This document shows, piece by piece, positions 50,760 to 59,340 of a DNA stretch of 62,843 bases. The position numbers and the translations under genes were made by a program. How positions within the stretch are numbered: the first letter of the stretch is position 1; each line of letters starts with the position of its first letter. Origin of the DNA: JALZEG01 sp046263255 (GTDB lineage Bacteria; Actinomycetota; CADDZG01; WHSQ01); assembly GCA_046263255.1 (NCBI GenBank), contig JBHELD010000064.1:1-62843 (forward strand). The letters run 5' to 3'. The notes under the pieces were generated by a model. It made no database searches. It saw nothing but the letters and a program-made list of their open reading frames with translations, and was not told the DNA's origin.

Positions 50760-53155
50760 CGGACTCGCTACTGGGGCGGACGAGCCTTGAAGAAATTCAC
50801 AAGGTTGGCATTCTCAAGTTGGGGACGAAGGTAGCTCACGACGAATACACCGTCACCGAGTACAAAGGTGGAGGAGGGTCGGGTGAGGTATACCGGCTAG
50901 ACCATCCCCTATATGGCAATAGTCGCGTGATCAAGCTCTTCATCCCCTATTACTACATTCGTCAGCTTGCGTTCCCCGGTCTCGAGCGATCATCAGAAGA
51001 TGGGTCGATAACCCAAAGCATTATCCGGGCGTCTGAGAACTTGTACATATCCCGGAATGAGTTCCGATTTCTTTCATCCGTGGACCATCCATTCATCGTC
51101 AAGGTTCACGCGCATTCGGCGGAGCGTGTGGATGGCACCGCGTTTAAGAACTTGAAGGCGAAGGTTGGGGCGAACCTTACGGACAACCGACCGCTGCCCT
51201 ACATCATCGCCTCCCACGTCGATGGACAAAAGTTAGATACGGATTTCGTGGCTACGTCAGATAGGTCCGCGTTGATGGCGGCGCTCTCTGGAGTAGCCCA
51301 CGCCCTGGACTATCTGCACACTGAGCGCCAGCTTCTCCACTGCGACATCAAGGCGGGGAACGTCCTCGTGCGGCCAGATGGCTTTCCGGTACTCGTGGAT
51401 TTCGCCTTGTCGATTGATGTCGGAAGCACGGCGGACGCACCGGACGACGAGACCATCGTTGCGAGTGTCGATTCCGGCTACGCGCCCCCACCCGCGGATG
51501 AGCCAACTGTCCACCGAGCCTTGGAAGTTCTCGCGCGGGAGGGACTGCCTCGGAAGCAAGTTAGAGAACTTCTGTTTCCCCATCTCGACAGATACCAATT
51601 TGGCAAACTGATAAGCGACTCATTTGACGCTATGCGAAACGTCCTCGCCGCAGGGGAGCTTCAGTTCGTCGAGGAGATGATCGCCAGGCTTACTTCGTGG
51701 AGGTGGCTTTCGGACCACCCGAACATTTCTCTGAGCAATATGACAGATCGGATCGATACCAACCGTACCTATCCCATTCTCCGAGTCGAGTCAGCCGGCG
51801 GGGGGATTCGACTTCCGGCTCCGACAGGGAACATCAAGGTGGCCGGGCCCCTGGTCAAGTTTGCCCTCCATCCTGCGCTGGTCAGACTCAACCGCTTGAA
51901 TCAGTTGAGTCTGCTGCCTGCGCGATTTCCAGGCGCGACTCATACTAGATTCCTTCATTCGTTAGACACCTATCGCCTCACTCGGGGTCTAGCTCGGCGC
52001 CTCCTCGACAATCCTCGGTTTCGCATACTCTTCGCCGAGGAAGACGTTCGGCACCTTCTCGTTTGTTCGATGCTGCACGACATCAACCACGTCCCGTTGA
52101 TGCACGTCTTCCAGGAATCCGATGTCGATCTTTACCGGAGGTTCGACCTTTTCAATCTGAACTTGGAGGCGGACTTTCCAGGTTCTCCACGACTCGCTGA
52201 AGTTCTTGAAGAGGACATTGGAGTACGACGATTTCGTCGAATCGTGACGAAGGACTGGTCGCACCAAAGCGGCGAGAAGAAGGACGTCGACCAAGTCATG
52301 TCGTCGATTCTGAATGCTGGACTTGACACCGATAAGCTGTCCTACCTGCGTTTGGATTCGGAGTATTCAGGACGAGGGTTCAGCAGCGGACTCGATATAG
52401 AGGGGTTGTTCGAAGCAGCTGATATCGCCAACCACGTCGAGGGCGATGAGAAGGGCCCGCATTTGGCCTTTAGGATCGACGCGCTACCTCTCCTTGAGAC
52501 GGTCGTGGGAGCCCGCCTGCGAGCGTTTCAAGAGCTGTATTGGTACGGCGAGAACAGAGCCATGATGGCGTCTGTACTACACAAAACCCGCGCCATAGCC
52601 GCGGCTGGCGGGGCAGAGAAACTCAAGGCGCTTATCAAGGTGACCGCGACGCTCCCCGATTACGTCGTTCTCCTGGAGCTCGACCGCCTAGCCGATGAAC
52701 ATGGCGTGGGGGGCCCCGCAGTCGCCTCCTTTTTCGAGACTTATGCCGAGCAAGTCGTCTCGCTCTACTCATCCACGGCCCACTACGATTCCTTCAGCGG
52801 ACTCAATGCAGACGCTCGAACTGAATTCGATGATCAGATTCGACGCGCGGTCTTGGCAAAGGCAGGAATGTCGGGATCTGACGCACTAGTGCTAGTCGAT
52901 GTCCCGAAACGCCCTCTCGGAGTCGGCGGTCGCCTGCTCGTCGTGGAGGGAGAATCATCTGTGGATGCAAGTTCTAGGTCTGACGCGATCAAGGCGTACA
53001 AGAGAGGCTTCGACGACCTCCGGATGCGAGTTCAGCTCTTCTGCAGCGTTGAGGTTGAGGCGGGGCTCTCCAACACAATCACGTCCGGTCCCGCCATCAC
53101 GAAATGGATCGATTCACTCTTCGTCAAGGCTCTTTCTGAGAGCACATTCGTTTAA
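50756..53155 (+). CDS. protein kinase fused to SAMHD1/dGTPase-like HD domain
   Basis: 799 residues. Residues about 35-225 form an eukaryotic-type Ser/Thr kinase: G-loop GGGGSGEVYRLD, Lys60 in RVIKLF, Glu102 in RNEFRFLSS, HCD at 195-197 with DIKAGNV, and DFA at 215-217 in place of DFG. From about 370 there is an HD phosphohydrolase domain: LVRLNRLNQLSLLPARFPGATHTRFLHS (in pieces) with His396 and His401, then HD at 441-442 in SMLHDINH, and the characteristic LDTDKLSYLRLDSEYSG that closes SAMHD1/dGTPase-type metal sites. Such domains hydrolyse dNTPs or other nucleotides. The kinase looks catalytically complete. Third gene of the operon. Confidence 0.8.
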   Translation: MTDSLLGRTSLEEIHKVGILKLGTKVAHDEYTVTEYKGGGGSGEVYRLDHPLYGNSRVIKLFIPYYYIRQLAFPGLERSSEDGSITQSIIRASENLYISRNEFRFLSSVDHPFIVKVHAHSAERVDGTAFKNLKAKVGANLTDNRPLPYIIASHVDGQKLDTDFVATSDRSALMAALSGVAHALDYLHTERQLLHCDIKAGNVLVRPDGFPVLVDFALSIDVGSTADAPDDETIVASVDSGYAPPPADEPTVHRALEVLAREGLPRKQVRELLFPHLDRYQFGKLISDSFDAMRNVLAAGELQFVEEMIARLTSWRWLSDHPNISLSNMTDRIDTNRTYPILRVESAGGGIRLPAPTGNIKVAGPLVKFALHPALVRLNRLNQLSLLPARFPGATHTRFLHSLDTYRLTRGLARRLLDNPRFRILFAEEDVRHLLVCSMLHDINHVPLMHVFQESDVDLYRRFDLFNLNLEADFPGSPRLAEVLEEDIGVRRFRRIVTKDWSHQSGEKKDVDQVMSSILNAGLDTDKLSYLRLDSEYSGRGFSSGLDIEGLFEAADIANHVEGDEKGPHLAFRIDALPLLETVVGARLRAFQELYWYGENRAMMASVLHKTRAIAAAGGAEKLKALIKVTATLPDYVVLLELDRLADEHGVGGPAVASFFETYAEQVVSLYSSTAHYDSFSGLNADARTEFDDQIRRAVLAKAGMSGSDALVLVDVPKRPLGVGGRLLVVEGESSVDASSRSDAIKAYKRGFDDLRMRVQLFCSVEVEAGLSNTITSGPAITKWIDSLFVKALSESTFV

Positions 53156-53320
53156 GCGGGTTTTGTCGGCGGCGAAGGACAACCAGGCAAGCAGCGAACG
53201 AGTCAAAAGCGTGGTCGCCGTCTCCTAATGGCCTCGCAAATCTCACTCATAACCTCGTCATCGTGCTCGGTCCCTGGACTTATTGACCACGAAGGCTGGC
53301 TACCAAGCCACCGCTTTCAC

Positions 53321-53476
53321 CTAGACCGACCTTCGGAGTCCGAAGGCTGCAGCGACCCCGGCGCAGACCCCTGCGATGATAGAGGTGACCGATATGACCA
53401 GCCGATTGTCTCCGCCCAAGGTCGCATTGCTGAATGCCGCAACAATTGAAGGAGCCGCGAGGAAGATCCCGATCAT
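53321..53476 (-). CDS. small two-TM membrane protein
   Basis: 51 residues from an ATG to a TAG on the minus strand between the kinase-HD gene and the tRNA: MIGIFLAAPSIVAAF, then SNATLGGDNRL, then a second hydrophobic segment ending CAGVAAAFGLRRS. The reading frame extends upstream (PITIRGSWIRRLGTG) to a TAA, without a start codon, so the N-terminus may have been cut off by integration. No ribosome site is obvious. Worth retaining because the two hydrophobic helices and turn are protein-like. Confidence 0.4.
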   Translation of the reverse strand: MIGIFLAAPSIVAAFSNATLGGDNRLVISVTSIIAGVCAGVAAAFGLRRSV

Positions 53477-53560
53477 GAGGCCGGTTCCCAGTCGACGGAT
53501 CCAGCTTCCCCGTATGGTGATGGGTAGGTCGAATTACCCTCTGACCTGCACTTTTGTGGG

Positions 53561-53633
53561 TGCCCCCGGCAGGATTCGAACCTGCGACACCAGGTTTAGG
53601 AAACCTGTGCTCTATCCCCTGAGCTACGAGGGC
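53561..53633 (-). tRNA. tRNA-Arg (anticodon CCT)
   Basis: A complete 73-base cloverleaf on the minus strand: acceptor GCCCTCG / CGGGGGC (one G-T pair), D-arm GCTC/GAGC, anticodon stem CAGGT/ACCTG around TTCCTAA, T-arm GCAGG TTCGAAT CCTGC. CCT reads AGG (Arg). The 3' CCA is not encoded. This is the integration target for the island array to its left. Confidence 0.95.
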
Positions 53634-53655
53634 GCTCGAACAGTCTAGTAAACAC

Positions 53656-53688
53656 AGAAGCCGGCCCTCCGCCGCCGGGCCGGCTTCT
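53656..53688. terminator. strong hairpin between tRNA and subtilase genes
   Basis: A perfect 12-bp stem (AGAAGCCGGCCC / GGGCCGGCTTCT) with a 9-nt loop. It lies just past the dual-subtilase stop and upstream of the tRNA on the minus strand, so it probably terminates the subtilase transcript before the tRNA. No T-tract. Confidence 0.6.
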
Positions 53689-53708
53689 GAAGCCTCGAAG
53701 ACCTCCAG

Positions 53709-56700
53709 CTAGGCGCTGCCCTCGGCGGACGATCCGTCGTAGAAGTCGGTCCCCGCGAACACGGCGGTGATCACGCGGTGGCCGGGAGCAGCGTTGTTCT
53801 TCACGTCCATCGTCGCGACGCCGGAGGCGTCGGTGGTCGCCGTGCCGAGGGAGCGGCCCTCGACGAAGAACTCGATCACGTGGCCCGCCAGCGGGCCCCC
53901 GCTCTCGTCGGGGTCCGTCAGCGTCGCGGTCAGCCTCTTGCCGTCCGACTTCGCCTTCTCCACCGTCAGCGACAGGCTCGTCAGCTCCTTCTCGACCGTC
54001 AGCGCACGGACGTCGGCCGAGGGCAGCAGCAGCTCACCTTCGCCGTCGTAGCGCGCGGTCAGGTTGTACGGCCCCGGCTTCTCGTCGACCGTGAACGTCA
54101 CTGCCGCGATGCCGTCCGCGTCCGTCTGCACCGCGAACCGGTGCGTGACACCGTCGGCGCCAGCGACCTCGAACACGACCTCCGCCGCCGGGATCGGCTC
54201 GTTCGTCACCGTGTTAGTCAGGACGGCCTCGAGCCGGGCCTCGTCGGAGTGCTGCGCGGTCTCGGACGTGTTGTCGGTGAACTCGAGCGAGGTCGTCGCG
54301 GCGGGCTCCGGCACCTCGATCGCCTGCACCGCCGCCAGAGCATCGATGCGGCCGTAGCCGACGATCGGGTCCCAGCCGGGCGTGTACAGGTCCTCGGAGG
54401 TGTCGAGGATCGTCTGGACGATCAGGTCGGCGTTCGCTTTGGAGCGCTCGCCTCCGAGGCGGTCGTACAGCAGCGCTGCCACGCCGGCGACGTGCGGCGA
54501 CGACATCGACGTCCCGTCCAGGCTGTCGTAGCCGGACGTGTAGCAGGTCGACCCCTCCGTGCGCAGGTACGTCGACACGATGCCCTCGTCGCAGAAGGTC
54601 CCCTGCCCGCCGGGGGCCGCGACGACCGGCTCGATCTTCGGCTCGTCGGCGTTGCGGTCGACGTTCACGGGGAAGTCGGTGTACCAGGCGCGCAGGTCGT
54701 CGCGGTCCGTCGCGACGACGCAGATCACGTTGCGCGAGAGCGACGGGTATTCGCACGTCGGCTGCACGAAGTTCCCGGCCGCGGCCGCGATGACGACGCC
54801 GGCGTCGCGCGCGTGGGCGAGCGCCTCCTCCGTCTGCGGGTACCCGTCGGGCCCGAAGTGGCTGAAGGGTGGGATGTCGCCGATCGAGAGGTTGATCACG
54901 TGCGCGCCGTGGTCGGTCGCGAAGCGGATCCCGTCGGCCATCGCCTTGTCGAGGTCCTGCTCGTCGAACACCCGCACCGGCATGATCGCTGCGTCCGGTG
55001 CTACGCCGACCACCCCGACTCCGTTGTTCGTGCACGCGCCGGCGATCCCCGCGACGTGCGTCCCGTGCCCGTCTGTGTCCCCGGGAGTGTCGGGGTTGGA
55101 CGGAGCGCCGATGTTGGAGCCGGGCAGCACCTTCAGCTTGCCCGGGCACGCGAAGTCCTCGTGGCCGAGGTCGAGGCCCGAGTCGACGACGGCGAGGTTG
55201 ATGCCGAAGCCGGTCGCGTTGCGCTCCTGCCACGCCTGCGGCGCGTTGATCTTCGCCATGCCCCATTGGTCGCCGAAGAGCGTGTCGTTCGGGCTCTCCG
55301 GATACGTGCCGCGGCCCGGGCCGGGAGTCGGCGTCGGCTCTGTCGTGGGCTCGACGGACGGCGAAGCCGAAGGCGTGGGCTCGACGGACGGCGAAGCCGA
55401 AGGCGTCGGGCTAGGCGTCGCCGTCGTGCCGCCGTTGATCGAGAACCCGGACGGATACGTCTTGGAGTCGTACACGATGTACGCGCCGGCCTCGTCCACG
55501 ACGAACGACCCGGCGATCGAGATCGTCACCGGCTGGCCCCCCGGGTCGATCGACAGCGGGACCTCCCTGCCGCTCGCGTCGAGCATCGTCGTGTACGTCT
55601 TCGTGAGGCGTGAGGGGACGTTGCCGACGTTCGCCGCCGACGGGTCCGCCGTCAGCCGCGGGAGCGCGTAGCGGGTGTTTCCGACCCACACCGTCGGGTC
55701 GTAGTCAACGCGGTTGACGAGGTCGCCGACGGGCGTCTTCGCCCAGAAGTCGAGCGTGAGGCTCGTGATCTTGGTGGTGATCGCCCCGGTCCAGTTCGGG
55801 TCCCACACCGCAGACGGCGCCGCGTTGGTGGCCGGCAGGTCGTGCGCCTCGGAATAGCCGTCGAAGGTCGGCGGGGTCGTGTCGAACGTCGCCCCGCCGA
55901 TGCGACTGTCGACGTTTCCGATTCCCGTCGCCGAGTGGAAGTAGTACCTCGTGCCGCCGGGGGCTTCCGTCGGGGGCGCGGTCGTCGGCGCCGGGGTGGC
56001 CGTCGGGGTCGCGGTCGGCTCCGGCGAGGTCGTCGGCGTCGGAGTCGGAGTCGGCTCCGTCCCGCCGCCGAGCACCGCCTGCACGGCCGCGACCGCGTCG
56101 ACGAGCCCGTGGCCCTTCTCGAACGAGGACGTGTCGTCGGGGTTCGTCGGGTCGGGGAAGAGGTCGTACGCGCTCCCGAAGCTGAACTTGTGCGCGGTGT
56201 CCTCGAGGACGTTCTCGATCTCGCCCGGCGTCAGCGCCGGGTCCGCCTGGTAGAGCTGCGCCGCGATCCCTGCGACGTGCGGTGCCGCCATCGACGTCCC
56301 GGAGAGCGTCGCGTAGAGGTTCGGCGGGCTCAGGATCATGCCCGCGTGGGCGTTGCAGATCGGCAGCGTGAGGCGGCACGTCGAGACGATCTGCGTCCCC
56401 GGGGCCGAGACGTCGGGCCAGCTCTCCGGCTCGTCCCTCTTGCCGCGCGACGACGTCGAGTCGATCGTGCCGGCACGGGAGCCGGTGTTCTGGTCGTTGT
56501 AGTTGGCAACGCAGACGAGCCCCGGCGTCGGGTTCACGCATTCCGCGGTCGTGGTGGGGTTCGTGCCGTTGCCGCCCGCGTTGCCCGCGGCGAAGACGAC
56601 CGTGACGCCTGCCGCGATCAGCCGCTCCTGCAGCTTCCACGTCGCGCTGTAGAGAAGGTCCCCGCTCGCCGCGTACTTGCGGTAGCTGCTGCCCCACGAG

Positions 56701-57530
56701 TTGTTGACGACCTTGATCGCGGGACTCACCTTGTCGTGGTTCGCCAGCACCCACGCAAGCCCGTCGAGCCCGTTCTCGATGCGGTCGGCGGTGCCGACGC
56801 TGACGCCGTAGAGCGTGGATCCGGGGGCCGCCCCGTGGAACCGCCCGTTCGAGGCGGAGCCGGTCGCGGCGACGATCCCGGCGACGTGGGTGCCGTGCCC
56901 GCCGGCGGAGGTCGTGTCGGTGTCCTCCTGCTCGACGACCTGCTTCGGCCCCCGGCACTCGGTGAAGCCGCCCAGAGCGGCCGACGCGAAGAGCTGCGGC
57001 GTCGTGCAGACGATCTCTACGTTGCCGCCCATCCGCGAGGCGAGGTCGGGATGCGTCCCCTCGACTCCGGAGTCGACGACCGCGACGCCGACGCCCGACC
57101 CGTCGATCTTCCTCCCGTCCGGAAGCGTGACGCCGCCATCGAGCAGCGTCTGCCCCCGCGTCGCCTGGTGCGACGTGTTCGTGAAGAGGCGGATGCGCCG
57201 GTTCGCCTCGACGTACTCGACCGACCCGGCGCCGGCGACGTCGTCGAACTCGGCCGCGGAGCCGTAAGCCACGAACACGTCGATCGCGTCGTAGACGGTC
57301 CCGATCTCGAGCCCCGCCGAGCGCGCGTCCGCGAGCCCCTGCTCGAGCGTCGCGCCGCGCTGGACGTGGACGAGCGCGGTCGTCCGGCCGAGCGCGTTCA
57401 GGACCTGGGTGTCCACCGGCGCCGGGGCCTCGCGGCCCGCCGCGGGGGGCGCGGCCGGAAGGAGCGACGCCGCCAGGGCAAGGAGCGTCAGAAGGGCCGC
57501 AGAGAAGGCGCGGCGGTGCGAGACGAGCAT
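53709..57530 (-). CDS. secreted protein with two subtilase (S8) domains
   Basis: 1273 residues. Signal peptide (LLTLLALAASLLPAAPPAAG); prodomain-like region; first S8 domain with Asp in AVVDSGVEGTHPD (about 151-156), His in GGHGTHVAG and Ser in LSGTSMAAPH (about 412); a PT-rich linker; a beta domain of about 200 residues; a second Pro/Ser linker; second S8 domain with Asp in AVVDSGLDLGHED (about 779), His in DGHGTHVAG and Ser in LDGTSMSSPH (about 1007); then two Ig-like (Big_3-type) domains (DADGIAAVTFTVDEKPG, DASGVATMDVKN). Both catalytic triads are intact by motif. Terminated by the hairpin at 53656. Confidence 0.87.
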   Translation of the reverse strand: MLVSHRRAFSAALLTLLALAASLLPAAPPAAGREAPAPVDTQVLNALGRTTALVHVQRGATLEQGLADARSAGLEIGTVYDAIDVFVAYGSAAEFDDVAGAGSVEYVEANRRIRLFTNTSHQATRGQTLLDGGVTLPDGRKIDGSGVGVAVVDSGVEGTHPDLASRMGGNVEIVCTTPQLFASAALGGFTECRGPKQVVEQEDTDTTSAGGHGTHVAGIVAATGSASNGRFHGAAPGSTLYGVSVGTADRIENGLDGLAWVLANHDKVSPAIKVVNNSWGSSYRKYAASGDLLYSATWKLQERLIAAGVTVVFAAGNAGGNGTNPTTTAECVNPTPGLVCVANYNDQNTGSRAGTIDSTSSRGKRDEPESWPDVSAPGTQIVSTCRLTLPICNAHAGMILSPPNLYATLSGTSMAAPHVAGIAAQLYQADPALTPGEIENVLEDTAHKFSFGSAYDLFPDPTNPDDTSSFEKGHGLVDAVAAVQAVLGGGTEPTPTPTPTTSPEPTATPTATPAPTTAPPTEAPGGTRYYFHSATGIGNVDSRIGGATFDTTPPTFDGYSEAHDLPATNAAPSAVWDPNWTGAITTKITSLTLDFWAKTPVGDLVNRVDYDPTVWVGNTRYALPRLTADPSAANVGNVPSRLTKTYTTMLDASGREVPLSIDPGGQPVTISIAGSFVVDEAGAYIVYDSKTYPSGFSINGGTTATPSPTPSASPSVEPTPSASPSVEPTTEPTPTPGPGRGTYPESPNDTLFGDQWGMAKINAPQAWQERNATGFGINLAVVDSGLDLGHEDFACPGKLKVLPGSNIGAPSNPDTPGDTDGHGTHVAGIAGACTNNGVGVVGVAPDAAIMPVRVFDEQDLDKAMADGIRFATDHGAHVINLSIGDIPPFSHFGPDGYPQTEEALAHARDAGVVIAAAAGNFVQPTCEYPSLSRNVICVVATDRDDLRAWYTDFPVNVDRNADEPKIEPVVAAPGGQGTFCDEGIVSTYLRTEGSTCYTSGYDSLDGTSMSSPHVAGVAALLYDRLGGERSKANADLIVQTILDTSEDLYTPGWDPIVGYGRIDALAAVQAIEVPEPAATTSLEFTDNTSETAQHSDEARLEAVLTNTVTNEPIPAAEVVFEVAGADGVTHRFAVQTDADGIAAVTFTVDEKPGPYNLTARYDGEGELLLPSADVRALTVEKELTSLSLTVEKAKSDGKRLTATLTDPDESGGPLAGHVIEFFVEGRSLGTATTDASGVATMDVKNNAAPGHRVITAVFAGTDFYDGSSAEGSA
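55345..55404 (+). repeat. two 30-bp tandem repeats in the subtilase linker
   Basis: GTGGGCTCGACGGACGGCGA-type unit of 30 bp repeated exactly twice, coding the Pro/Ser/Glu linker before the second protease domain. Confidence 0.75.
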
Positions 57531-57791
57531 GTCTTCCTCCCGTTCGGAAAAGGCGCGAGCGAGTGGCAGGAGGAGGTGCGACAGAGGCCCACCGCCACGG
57601 GAAGCCTGTTCTGCCCCGAACCGGAAAGTCCTTCTCGCGGGGGCGGAGCGTCTGACGGCCCCGGCCCGGCGAGAGTCCTGCGGCCGGACGGCCGCCGCGA
57701 TCCCGAGACGTGCGTCCCATGCCCGTCCTCGTCCTGCGGGCCGTTCGGAGCGCGCTTCGATCCGACGTTGCCCGCTCGGGAAAGTCCTGCG
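57531..57791 (-). other. leader of the dual subtilase gene with repeated short motif
   Basis: 261 bp without a gene. The motif GCAGGACTTTCC (minus strand) or close variants occur three times, near 57777-57790, 57668-57681 and 57621-57634. Spacing and GC-rich intervening stems suggest a structured leader or repeated regulatory element. I cannot match it to a known riboswitch. Confidence 0.3.
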
Positions 57792-58046
57792 TCAGAGATC
57801 GCCGTTTCGTCCCGATTCGTCCCCTGCGTCGGGCGCCGCTTCCGCCGGGGGCACGGCGCGGCCCCCGCGGGAGCGGTCGAGACCGACGGCGAGAAGAAGG
57901 AGGCCGGCGACGAGGGCGGGCAGCGGCAGCCACCCTGCCCCGGTGAGATCGGCGACGTCCACGTCGGAGTCGAGGAACGCGGCGCCGGGCCCGGAGAACG
58001 TGATGCCGAAGACGAACGAGAACGGGTCGAAGCGGTGCCTCTTCAT
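57792..58046 (-). CDS. small membrane protein coupled to the PspC/LiaF gene
   Basis: 84 residues from an ATG that overlaps the PspC/LiaF gene's stop by 4 bp (ATGA). N-terminus hydrophilic (KRHRFDPFSFVFGITF), one hydrophobic helix (LPALVAGLLLLAVGL), basic then acidic tail. No recognised family. Co-translated with the LiaF-like protein. Confidence 0.65.
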   Translation of the reverse strand: MKRHRFDPFSFVFGITFSGPGAAFLDSDVDVADLTGAGWLPLPALVAGLLLLAVGLDRSRGGRAVPPAEAAPDAGDESGRNGDL

Positions 58047-59278
58047 CGCCTGCCCTTCCTGCGCCCGGCGCCTCGCCGTTCCCCGCGCGCGTCGTGATTG
58101 GGTCGCGGCTCCGTCGTTCTGACGCGATAGACGCCGACGGTTCCGAACCCCGCCTCGATCTCCAGCGCGAGCCGCTTCGTCGCACCGGCCGGACCAGCGG
58201 CGTCGTGGACCGACACGTCGAGGCCGCCCTCGTACCCGCCGAAGACGTACGCCTCGCCGCCGTTGACCGACGCGTCCACCTCCACGTACACGTCCGCGGG
58301 GACGTGGACGTTCATCGACCCGGCGCCCACGCGCAGCCGTGCGCGCTCCGTTCCTTCGGAGAACGGGTACTGGAGGAGGTCGAGCGTCACCTGTCCCGCG
58401 AGGACCCGCATGTCCCCGAGGTCGCCCGCGTTCCGGACGACGATGTAGTCGCTGCCGATCGTCCCGGACGGGCGCATGTCGATCAGGCTCGCGACGAGCA
58501 CGGGCGGGACCATCAGGATCCCCACCGCTATCAGCAGCCGCCCGCGGCCGAACCAGGCCCCCGCGATCAGCCCCGCCCCGACGATCACCAGCCCCGAGGC
58601 AGCGATCTGGCCGACGTCCAGGGCTAGCCACCCGGCGTTCGCGGCGAGAGCGGCCGTGCCTCCCACCAGGAGCGCGGCGGCCGCGGTCAGCGGCGTCAGC
58701 CCCGACCGCTCCCGCCGATGCCCTCGGAGCCGCGCCGATGCGGCGGCCCAGCGCGCCCGGGCGGTGCCTGACGTCGCTTCCGGAGCGTCGCCGGTCGCCC
58801 CGGGGTCGGGTGATCGCAGCAGGAGGATCCCGGCCACGACCAGGAGCGCGGCGAGGCCCAACGGCTCGGGGCTGAACCCGTCGAGGGGGCCGAGCGGGAA
58901 CACGGCGTTCGACAGGAACCCCGCCAGCACGGCCGCCGTCACGACCCCGGCGACCGCGAGAACCACGGCCCCGAGAGACCAGGTCCGCGGCGCCCGGTTC
59001 TCCTGTGGGTCGCCGGCCGCCGGGACGAGCGCCCACGCCGCGAGATAGGCGAGGACGCCCCCGCCCGTCAGCGCGAGCGCGACGAACCCGATCCTGACCA
59101 CGAGCGGGTCGACCCCGAGATGGTCGGCGAGGCCCGAGCAAACGCCCGCGACGACTTTGTCGTCCGTGCGCCTGACGAGCCTTCGGGTGGTCCGTCCTTC
59201 TTGCGGCACGTGCCCATGCTCGGCCCCCGGGGCCGCGCCGGCATCGGGGGACACCCCCCGGAAAACCCGGATATCCAC
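58043..59278 (-). CDS. PspC-domain membrane protein with LiaF-like C-terminus
   Basis: 411 residues or slightly fewer. PspC region: RLVRRTDDKVVAGVCSGLADHLGVDPLVVRI (in pieces), then several transmembrane helices, and a C-terminal soluble beta domain (YIVVRNAGDLGDMRVLAGQ, ARLRVGAGSMNVHVPADVYVEV) like the cell-wall-active antibiotic response (LiaF) domain. Start uncertain: GTGs at 59278, 59254 and further in; the first lies next to an inverted repeat. Divergent from the sensor kinase; LiaF-type proteins restrain such kinases. Confidence 0.78.
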   Translation of the reverse strand: MDIRVFRGVSPDAGAAPGAEHGHVPQEGRTTRRLVRRTDDKVVAGVCSGLADHLGVDPLVVRIGFVALALTGGGVLAYLAAWALVPAAGDPQENRAPRTWSLGAVVLAVAGVVTAAVLAGFLSNAVFPLGPLDGFSPEPLGLAALLVVAGILLLRSPDPGATGDAPEATSGTARARWAAASARLRGHRRERSGLTPLTAAAALLVGGTAALAANAGWLALDVGQIAASGLVIVGAGLIAGAWFGRGRLLIAVGILMVPPVLVASLIDMRPSGTIGSDYIVVRNAGDLGDMRVLAGQVTLDLLQYPFSEGTERARLRVGAGSMNVHVPADVYVEVDASVNGGEAYVFGGYEGGLDVSVHDAAGPAGATKRLALEIEAGFGTVGVYRVRTTEPRPNHDARGERRGAGRRKGRR

Positions 59279-59297
59279 GGCACGACATCCGGGTTCT
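59262..59297. promoter_or_regulatory. inverted repeat in the PspC / sensor-kinase intergenic region
   Basis: AACCCGGAT (59264-59272) and ATCCGGGTT (59287-59295) form a perfect 9-bp inverted repeat, 10 of 11 when extended, separated by 14 bp. It spans the region between the divergent genes, so it could be the binding site of the adjacent LuxR-type regulator. Confidence 0.5.
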
Positions 59298-59340
59298 CCC
59301 CGATGGCGGGAGAGGATCGCTGTGCGAGGATCGAGCGCGC

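Larger units (their letters stand above)
29599..53602 (-). mobile_element. tRNA-Arg(CCT)-anchored array of accreted genomic islands
   Basis: Six copies (intact or decayed) of the 3' half of tRNA-Arg(CCT) in the same orientation divide this 24 kb into intervals: 29.6-34.6, 34.6-44.3, 44.3-49.3, 49.3-49.65 and 49.65-53.56 kb. This is the expected result of repeated integration at the 3' end of one tRNA gene, each event restoring the tRNA and pushing the former 3' end outward. Cargo changes in composition between intervals, and the tRNA-proximal interval is visibly richer in A/T. No complete integrase, transposase or replication gene remains, so the array appears fixed. The interpretation rests on the repeats; boundaries are approximate. 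Confidence 0.72.

Noticed and set aside
53778..58097. Long plus-strand open frames (over 600 residues) opposite the dual subtilase and its leader
   Set aside because: Arg-rich antisense shadows; the minus strand has intact protease motifs and a signal peptide.
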